Positions 58,315 to 64,000 of a stretch of DNA of 64,000 nt are shown here, piece after piece (position 1 is the stretch's first letter; every line of letters begins with the position of its first letter). The DNA is taken from the NCBI GenBank assembly GCA_024102975.1, contig JAGFJD010000350.1, positions 1 to 64,000 on the forward strand, given 5' to 3'. The notes beneath the pieces are model-generated. The model worked only from the letters and a program-made list of their open reading frames with translations, was not told the origin of the DNA and did no database searches. The position numbers and the translations under genes are program-made. The stretch comes from Phaeodactylibacter sp. (GTDB lineage Bacteria > Bacteroidota > Bacteroidia > Chitinophagales > Saprospiraceae).

Positions 58315-59535
58315 GTGTTGCTGATAAAGTTAGCTTGGAAAAATGTTTGGCGGAATAAGCACCGGTCGCTGATTACAATGTCCTCTGTCTTTTGTGCAGT
58401 TGTTTTAGCTATTGTCACAACAAGCCTTCAGGATGGCGTTTTTGACAACCTGGTCAAAAATGTGGTCAGTTTTCACTCCGGTTACCTCCAAATCCACAAG
58501 AATGGCTATTGGGAAGAACAGACACTGGATAACGGCATGATCTTTTCCAGGGCCTTTGAAGATACTGTTTTACGGCAGGAAGGCGTCCGGTGCCTGGCCC
58601 CGAGGTTAGAATCTTTTGCGCTGGCTGCTTCAGAAGAGGTGACTAAGGGGTGCATGGTATCTGGAATTGTGCCTGAACTGGAAGATGGGGTCACGAAGCT
58701 GAAAGAAAAGCTCGTTGCCGGCGCTTACCTCACCGGCGAGGACCAGGCTTTGTTGGCCGCAGAAGGATTGGCCGAACAACTTTCGCTTGGGGTCAATGAC
58801 ACCATGATCCTCATTGGCCAGGGGTACCACGGTGCGATGGCCGCCGGGAAATATCCCATAAAGGGGATCGTGAAATTCGGGTCGCCGGAACTCAATGACC
58901 AGGTGGTTTTCCTGCCGTTGGCATCTTGCCAGGAATTCTTCGGCGCTGATGGGGTAATAACTACTTACGTTCTCTCCGTTTCCAGCCCGGCAAAACTGCA
59001 GGCGATTGCCGAACAGCTCAAAGCCGGCATTAGCGATCATTATGAGGTAATGACGTGGGAAGAGATCGCTCCGGAAATTGCCCAGCATATCCAGACCGAC
59101 AAGGGGAGCATGTACATTATCATCGGTGTCCTTTACCTGTTGATCTTCTTTGGCATCTTTGGCACCCAGTTAATGATGATGGTGGAAAGGAGACATGAAA
59201 TGGGCATGCTGATCGCTATTGGCATGGCTAAAACCAAGCTGATAGGTGCTGTGGTCATTGAATCGGTCATGACGGTGCTGGTGGGATGTATAGCAGGTGT
59301 AGCGGTGAGCATACCGCTGGTGTTTTACCTGAACCGGCACCCCCTCCGGTTTAGCGGAGAGACGGCAAGCGCCTATGAACAGTTTGGGTTCGAAGCGATT
59401 TTTCCGACCTCCACCGAGGCGGTCCATTTCTGGTCGCAGGGGCTAGTCGTCCTGATCATTGGCCTGGCTCTGGCGCTGTACCCGGTTATCAGTATCCTAC
59501 GGCTGGACCTGGCCAGAGCACTCGGCCGGCGGTAA
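58315..59535 (+). CDS. ABC transporter permease, LolC/E-FtsX-MacB type
   Basis: 406 residues; GTG start at 58315 (MLLIKLAWKNVWRNKHRS). The typical N-terminal cytoplasmic segment is followed by a first helix (LITMSSVFCAVVLAIVTTSLQ), a large periplasmic domain (about 45-260) and three C-terminal helices of the FtsX domain (MYIIIGVLYLLIFFGIFGTQLMM; LIGAVVIESVMTVLVGCIAGVAV; WSQGLVVLIIGLALALYPVIS). The loop MMVERRHEMGMLIAIGMAKTKL is the coupling helix. Such transporters move lipoproteins or extrude substrates from the periplasm. First gene of a three-gene operon; the second permease follows 42 bp later. Confidence 0.9.
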   Translation: MLLIKLAWKNVWRNKHRSLITMSSVFCAVVLAIVTTSLQDGVFDNLVKNVVSFHSGYLQIHKNGYWEEQTLDNGMIFSRAFEDTVLRQEGVRCLAPRLESFALAASEEVTKGCMVSGIVPELEDGVTKLKEKLVAGAYLTGEDQALLAAEGLAEQLSLGVNDTMILIGQGYHGAMAAGKYPIKGIVKFGSPELNDQVVFLPLASCQEFFGADGVITTYVLSVSSPAKLQAIAEQLKAGISDHYEVMTWEEIAPEIAQHIQTDKGSMYIIIGVLYLLIFFGIFGTQLMMMVERRHEMGMLIAIGMAKTKLIGAVVIESVMTVLVGCIAGVAVSIPLVFYLNRHPLRFSGETASAYEQFGFEAIFPTSTEAVHFWSQGLVVLIIGLALALYPVISILRLDLARALGRR

Positions 59536-59577
59536 GGGATAGGCAGCAGCCCTTCTTCGATTAAAAAAGCAAGTGTA

Positions 59578-60792
59578 ATGATACCGGTAATGGCATGGCG
59601 GAATATCTGGCGTAATAAAGTGCGTAGTATCATTATTATTGGGTCTGTTGCCCTGGGGGTTCTGGCCGGATTATTTATTCTTGCCTTATATAAGGGCATG
59701 ATGCAGGCCCGCATCCGGACCATGATCCACAACGAGGTTTCCCATATACAGGTCCACCATCCGGACTTTAAAAAGGATTACAAAGCAGCCTACACGATAA
59801 CGGATGCCCGGCAACTAATTGCCGAATTACAACAAATGGAGGAAGTGGCCGGCCTTAGCCCGCGGCTGATTACCCGGGGCATGCTGGCCACAGCCACCAG
59901 CAGTTCGGGCATAGAGGTACGGGGGATAGTGCCGGAAGAAGAAAACCGCGTTTCCCGGTTGGGAGAGAGATTAGTCGAAGGGCAATATTTCCCCGGTAAC
60001 CGGAAGAACGAATTGCTCGTCGGCAAAAAACTGGCGGATAAAAAAGGCTTGAAGTTGAACAACAAGGTGATCCTGACCTTTTCAGACAAGGATAACTTCA
60101 TCACTTCCGGCGCCTTTAGGATCACCGGTATTTTTCAATCCACCAATACAGCCCTGGATGAGCGCATCGTTTATATCCGGCAAGCAGACCTGGCCGAATT
60201 ACTGAATACAAGCCAGGACATTCATGAGTTGGCCATCGTCCTGAAAGAAGATGTCTTTCTGGATCCGGTATACGGCCGGTTAAAAACAGCTTACCCTCTT
60301 TTGCTGATCGAGGACTGGAAGGAAATAGCGCCCGAGACGGAATTGCTTGTCACCGTAGCCGATCAAACCAGTTTTATCATCATCATCATCATTATGCTTA
60401 CCCTGGCTTTTGGCATCATCAATACCATGCTCATGGCCATTCTGGAACGCATCAAGGAAATCGGGATGATGATCGCCCTCGGGATGAGCAAAATACGGTT
60501 GTTCTTGCTGGTGCTTCTGGAAACGGCCTTGTTAACGGTCATCGGCAGCCCGGTTGGGATAGGCCTGGCGTGGGCAGCCATCAATTATCTTTCCAGGGAC
60601 GGGATCGATATTAGCGCCTTCTCAGGGGCTACGATGGCAGATTATGGTTTTGAGAAAGTAATTTTCCCGGCTTTCCCAATTGAACAACTGGGGAAAATAG
60701 TACTCATCGTAGCGGCTACGGCCGTTCTGGCTTCGGTCATTCCGGCTTTCCGGGCACTCCGGATGAACACCGCAGATGCACTAAGGCAGTAG
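59578..60792 (+). CDS. ABC transporter permease, LolC/E-FtsX-MacB type
   Basis: 404 residues, with the same architecture as its neighbour: MIPVMAWRNIWRNKVRSIIII, a first helix (IIIGSVALGVLAGLFILALYKG), a periplasmic domain and the FtsX helices (FIIIIIIMLTLAFGIINTMLMAI; LFLLVLLETALLTVIGSPVGIGLAW; IVLIVAATAVLASVIPAFRAL). The coupling loop is ILERIKEIGMMIALGMSKIRL. The two permeases are clearly related, and probably form a heterodimer like LolC/LolE. The periplasmic domain (VSHIQVHHPDFKKDYKAAYT) carries no recognised ligand motif. Confidence 0.9.
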   Translation: MIPVMAWRNIWRNKVRSIIIIGSVALGVLAGLFILALYKGMMQARIRTMIHNEVSHIQVHHPDFKKDYKAAYTITDARQLIAELQQMEEVAGLSPRLITRGMLATATSSSGIEVRGIVPEEENRVSRLGERLVEGQYFPGNRKNELLVGKKLADKKGLKLNNKVILTFSDKDNFITSGAFRITGIFQSTNTALDERIVYIRQADLAELLNTSQDIHELAIVLKEDVFLDPVYGRLKTAYPLLLIEDWKEIAPETELLVTVADQTSFIIIIIIMLTLAFGIINTMLMAILERIKEIGMMIALGMSKIRLFLLVLLETALLTVIGSPVGIGLAWAAINYLSRDGIDISAFSGATMADYGFEKVIFPAFPIEQLGKIVLIVAATAVLASVIPAFRALRMNTADALRQ

Positions 60793-60872
60793 AGCCTGGT
60801 GCGGTGTCAATAGTTTTATGTCATGTTAGGCCTGTAGCAGACTGGAGGAATATCAAAAAATAAAAAGCAGAG

Positions 60873-61628
60873 ATGAGAGCTGTAATTGATGTCCACAATA
60901 TTAGCAAGGTATACAATCCGGATACGATCCCGGTGTATGCGGTCAATAACGTTCACCTGCATTTCAACCGGGGAGAGTTTACTGCTATTGTAGGCCCCTC
61001 CGGATCAGGAAAAACTACACTCCTCAATCTTATTGGCGGGCTGGACCGTTCCGATTCCGGGATAATCGTTATCAACGATGTGGATATTACCAAACTTTCG
61101 CCTGGTAAACTGATCAACTTTCGCCTCAACAACATTGGTTTCGTTTTCCAGGCCTTCAACCTCATTCCGGTCCTGACTGCCCGGGAAAATGTAGAATTCG
61201 TCATGCAATTACAGGGAGTCCCAAGAGCAGAAAGAAAAGCCAGAGTAAACCAGTTGTTTGCCAGCATCGGGCTGGAAGACAAGATAGGCAACCGGCCCGC
61301 TCAGCTGTCCGGCGGGCAGCAGCAACGCGTAGCAGTGGCCCGGGCTCTGGCCTCCAAACCACAATTCGTCCTGGCGGATGAGCCCACCGCCAACCTGGAT
61401 ACTAAGTCGGCTTCCAACCTCCTGGATATCATGGCCCAGTTAAACCAGGAAGAAAATATGACTTTCATCTTTTCTACCCACGACCAACGAGTGATCGAAC
61501 GGGCAAGAAGAGTTATTACCCTTGTCGACGGACAGATTGCATCAGATACTGCCGAAGTGTCAACCGTTCATGAGGGTCAAACCTTTGCGCCTCCGCGTGA
61601 GGAAAAAATGCCACGGACTATTGCTTGA
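60873..61628 (+). CDS. ABC transporter ATP-binding protein, LolD/MacB type
   Basis: 251 residues. Walker A is IVGPSGSGKTTLLNLIGGLD, the signature is LSGGQQQRVAVARALA and Walker B is FVLADEPTANLDTKSA, with the switch His in FIFSTHDQRVIERA. The sequence belongs to the LolD/MacB/FtsE group that drives FtsX-type permeases, which fits the two preceding genes. The C-terminal 35 residues extend past the usual end. An ACTGGAGGAAT sequence 27 nt before the ATG is probably not a functional Shine-Dalgarno. Convergent with aroC. Confidence 0.93.
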   Translation: MRAVIDVHNISKVYNPDTIPVYAVNNVHLHFNRGEFTAIVGPSGSGKTTLLNLIGGLDRSDSGIIVINDVDITKLSPGKLINFRLNNIGFVFQAFNLIPVLTARENVEFVMQLQGVPRAERKARVNQLFASIGLEDKIGNRPAQLSGGQQQRVAVARALASKPQFVLADEPTANLDTKSASNLLDIMAQLNQEENMTFIFSTHDQRVIERARRVITLVDGQIASDTAEVSTVHEGQTFAPPREEKMPRTIA

Positions 61629-61683
61629 GAAAGGACACCGGAAATTGTCATCCATTTTATATCTTCAATGTCCTGCAGGTCTC

Positions 61684-62763
61684 CTACACCCGCGCCATCC
61701 GCTGCAGCAGCAAATGGTCAGCCAGCACCAAAGCAGCCATTGCCTCCACGATGGGCACCGCCCGGGGCACCACGCAGGGATCATGCCTTCCTTTTCCTTC
61801 CACGATTACGGCTTCGCCGGCCTCATTGACGGAATCCTGGGCAGGAACGATGGTGGCCACCGGCTTGAAGGCGGCCCGCAAGTAGATGTCCATCCCGTTG
61901 GAGATGCCGCCCTGTATGCCGCCGGAGTAGTTGGTGTCCGTGCGGATCGCGCCTTCGTCGTTGTAAAAGCGGTCGTTGTGTTCGGAGCCGCGCATTTTCA
62001 CCCCTTCGAAGCCGGAGCCATATTCGAAGCCTTTGCAGGCGTTGATGCTCAGCATGGCCTTGCCCAGGTCGGCATGCAGCTTGTCGAAGGCCGGGGCACC
62101 CAGGCCGGGGGGGCAGCCGGCGATGACGCAGCTGACCACGCCGCCGATGGTGTCGCCGGCTTTGCGGACTTCCCGGATCAGGGCTTCCATCTTTTCGGCC
62201 ATCCCGGGGTCCGGGCAACGGACGGGGTTGGATTCCACGAGGCTGAGGTCTAATTCCTGATAGTTTTTTTCCAGCGCCAGGCTTCCTACCTGGCTTACAA
62301 AGGCGTGGATGTTTATGCCGCTTTGCCGCAGAAGCAGTTTTGCGACCGCCCCCGCCGCCACCCGGGCGGCGGTTTCCCGGGCGGAAGAGCGCCCGCCGCC
62401 CCGGTAATCCCGGATGCCGTATTTGGCCTGGTAGGTGAAATCGGCGTGGGAGGGGCGAAACTTGTCGGCGATGTGGCCGTAGTCCCGCGAGCGGGCGTCG
62501 GCATTGAAGATCACCATGGCGATGGGCGTGCCGGTGGCCTTGCCTTCAAAAACGCCGGAGAGGATTTCCGCCTGGTCTTCCTCCTTGCGCTGAGTGACGA
62601 TGCTGGACTGCCCCGGCCGGCGGCGGCGCAACTCCGCCTGAATGAAACTTTCATCAACCGGCAGCCCGGCGGGGCAGCCGTCCAGGATAAGGCCGATCGC
62701 CCGGCCGTGGGATTCTCCGAAAGTGGTGACTTTGAATGCTTGTCCGAAGGTGTTGCCTGCCAC
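61684..62763 (-). CDS. aroC: Chorismate synthase
   Basis: 359 residues from GTG at 62763 ([20 protein letters not shown], the normal family start). A perfect -7 box at 62842-62849 supports this start. It converts 5-enolpyruvylshikimate-3-phosphate to chorismate with reduced FMN, supplying the aromatic operon at 2.7-6.9 kb. The signature blocks are present: [70 protein letters not shown] and [14 protein letters not shown]. Cytoplasmic. It stands alone, divergent from mutS2. Confidence 0.95.
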   Translation of the reverse strand: MAGNTFGQAFKVTTFGESHGRAIGLILDGCPAGLPVDESFIQAELRRRRPGQSSIVTQRKEEDQAEILSGVFEGKATGTPIAMVIFNADARSRDYGHIADKFRPSHADFTYQAKYGIRDYRGGGRSSARETAARVAAGAVAKLLLRQSGINIHAFVSQVGSLALEKNYQELDLSLVESNPVRCPDPGMAEKMEALIREVRKAGDTIGGVVSCVIAGCPPGLGAPAFDKLHADLGKAMLSINACKGFEYGSGFEGVKMRGSEHNDRFYNDEGAIRTDTNYSGGIQGGISNGMDIYLRAAFKPVATIVPAQDSVNEAGEAVIVEGKGRHDPCVVPRAVPIVEAMAALVLADHLLLQRMARV

Positions 62764-62841
62764 GGTATTTTTATTTTGAAACTTGTCCGGTTTTGCCGCC
62801 GGGGACTCTTCGCAAACCTGACAAGCTGATTCGGTAGGCCG

Positions 62842-62849
62842 CAAAGTTA
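62842..62849 (-). promoter_or_regulatory. -7 box of the aroC promoter
   Basis: Read on the minus strand: TAACTTTG, a perfect TAnnTTTG, 78 nt before the GTG start codon. No good -33 match is seen. Confidence 0.55.
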
Positions 62850-62988
62850 ACAAGTCGCGGGGAACTCTCAGGGGCTATTCTTGTTTTCTAAAAGCACAAC
62901 CTGGCAGGCGAAAGGATGTTTTCTGAAATTCGAGGCTTTTTTACTGCCGAATCCCTTATCTTCGCGCTGCTGAAAAAATGGCAAACAG

Positions 62989-64000
62989 ATGCAACTGTTA
63001 CCCCGAGATTTGTACGAAAAGCTGGAGTTTGACAAGGTACTGGAACTGCTGGAAAAAGAATGCCTGGGCGAGCTGGGCGTCGAAACAGTGAAAGGCCTCC
63101 GGCCGGCGGATGACATCAGCCTGATCGAGCGCAGCCTGAACGAGGCCCGGGAGTTCCGGCTCTCCATGGATGAAAATGACCACTTCCCGATCTTTTCCTA
63201 TTCCGTTGTTTCTGAAGAACTGCGCATGCTGGAGGTGGAAGGCTACGTCCTGCCCGAAGAAGGGCTGCGTAACATCCGGAACGTCCTGGTTTTTACCCAC
63301 CGCATTTTCCGCTTCTTCAAGGGCGCGCGCCGGGAAACCTATCCGGCGCTCTACGAGAACATTCGGGAGCTGTCCTTCGATAAAACGCTGATCGAAGCCA
63401 TCGAGAAGGTGGTCGATGAAGATGGAAACATCCGCCCCGATGCTTCTCCCGAACTCCTTAGGATCCGCCGGCAAATCCAGGCCCGGCAAAAAGAACTGGA
63501 ACGGCAGTTCCGCATCATCATCAACGAATACCGCAACAAGGGCTGGCTGTCGGACAATATCGAAAGCTTCCGGAACGGGCGGCGGGTGCTGAGCGTCCCG
63601 TCCGAACACAAACGCAAAATCCGCGGCATCATCCACGATGAATCCACCACCGGCAAAACGGCCTTCATCGAACCGGAAGCCATCATCGAGATCAACAACG
63701 ACATCTTCGACCTGGAAACGGAAGAGCGCCGGGAAATCTACCGCATCCTGCGCGAGCTGAGCGCCGAGCTGCGCCCATACGTCCCGCAAATCCGCATCTA
63801 CCAGGACGTCCTGGGCCACTTCGATTTCGTGCAGGCCAAAGCCCGGCTCGCCCAGCAGATGCAAGCCGTGCAACCCAAGCTCTTCGACAAGCCGCATTTC
63901 GGCATCCAGCAGGGCAGGCACCCCCTGTTGTACCTCAAGAACAAAAGGCTGGACAAAAAGACCGTGCCTTTCGACTTCCAGCTCCTGGGCAACAACCGCA
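62989..64000 (+). CDS. mutS2: MutS2 family DNA mismatch/recombination ATPase, N-terminal part
   Basis: The frame runs off the right edge; 337 codons are visible, starting MQLLPRDLYEKLEFDKVLEL. The MutS2 core/clamp pattern is present: LELLEKECLGELGVETVKGL, LNEARE(F), then a coiled-coil clamp and IRGIIHDESTTGKTAFIEPE (the family's VHDxSxSGxTxFxEP block), and FGIQQGRHPLLYLKNKRL leading to the ATPase domain. MutS2 binds branched DNA or stalled ribosomes and lacks the mismatch domain of MutS1. The Walker motifs and Smr domain would be beyond the window. A TATCTTCG -7-like box lies at 62958-62965. Confidence 0.9.
   Translation, partial: MQLLPRDLYEKLEFDKVLELLEKECLGELGVETVKGLRPADDISLIERSLNEAREFRLSMDENDHFPIFSYSVVSEELRMLEVEGYVLPEEGLRNIRNVLVFTHRIFRFFKGARRETYPALYENIRELSFDKTLIEAIEKVVDEDGNIRPDASPELLRIRRQIQARQKELERQFRIIINEYRNKGWLSDNIESFRNGRRVLSVPSEHKRKIRGIIHDESTTGKTAFIEPEAIIEINNDIFDLETEERREIYRILRELSAELRPYVPQIRIYQDVLGHFDFVQAKARLAQQMQAVQPKLFDKPHFGIQQGRHPLLYLKNKRLDKKTVPFDFQLLGNNR

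Overview
The window is a chromosomal segment of a GC-rich member of the Bacteroidota, most likely a marine Saprospiria/Lewinella-type bacterium. The evidence is: secreted proteins with type IX secretion (T9SS) C-terminal sorting domains; three LytS-type histidine kinase/LytTR regulator pairs; a fused DAHP synthase-chorismate mutase; a TamL lipoprotein/outer-membrane protein; DUF2911 and FRG proteins; promoters of the TTTG-N(about 20)-TAnnTTTG type; and almost no Shine-Dalgarno sequences. About 55 protein genes, one tRNA-His and many short repeats can be supported. Both ends cut genes: a serine hydrolase on the left and mutS2 on the right.

Layout. 1-2.2 kb: end of a beta-lactamase-fold hydrolase, a membrane TPR protein and a GNAT acetyltransferase. 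2.3-6.9 kb: an aromatic amino acid operon (prephenate dehydratase, aminotransferase, prephenate dehydrogenase, DAHP synthase/chorismate mutase). It is preceded by two consecutive transcription attenuators, each with its own tiny Phe/Tyr-rich leader peptide. Chorismate synthase lies alone near the right end. 7-13.4 kb: enoyl-CoA hydratase, ribosome hibernation factor, a secreted modular protein, the first LytS/LytTR pair and a T9SS esterase. 13.4-17.4 kb: a lipoprotein, a three-gene ABC exporter, an esterase and tRNA-His. 17.6-24.3 kb: a helical protein, a T9SS beta-propeller, an FRG protein and a DUF2911-TPR protein. 24.6-35 kb: the second and third LytS/LytTR pairs, DUF434, a SnoaL-like protein, acyl-CoA dehydrogenase, alkaline phosphatase, a CotH-like protein and fructosamine kinase. 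35.4-41 kb: folE, fabD, YqgE, an M23 peptidase and purM. 41-46.4 kb: two T9SS cargo proteins, one a large metzincin protease. 46.7-57.9 kb: nth, tamL, a SpoU methyltransferase, a TlpA-like thioredoxin, cytochrome oxidase subunit III, DUF2256, a zinc-ribbon protein, a PaaE-like reductase, pdhA, a TPR membrane protein and ribH. 58-64 kb: a gene remnant, a LolCDE/MacB-type ABC operon, aroC and mutS2.

How parts work together. The attenuators should match transcription of the Phe/Tyr operon to charging of tRNA-Phe and tRNA-Tyr. The first enzyme (DAHP synthase) and the branch-point mutase are one polypeptide, encoded beside both branch enzymes and the terminal aminotransferase. Elsewhere the genes are mostly housekeeping functions, interleaved with secreted and sensory genes.

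The most unusual features are the tandem Phe/Tyr leader-peptide attenuators (2.34-2.68 kb) and the way spacers are filled with short tandem word repeats of period 6, 7 or 9, small palindromes and MITE-like inverted repeats. Several of these touch start codons, promoters, gene ends or signal-peptide coding regions. No transposase, prophage or CRISPR array was seen.
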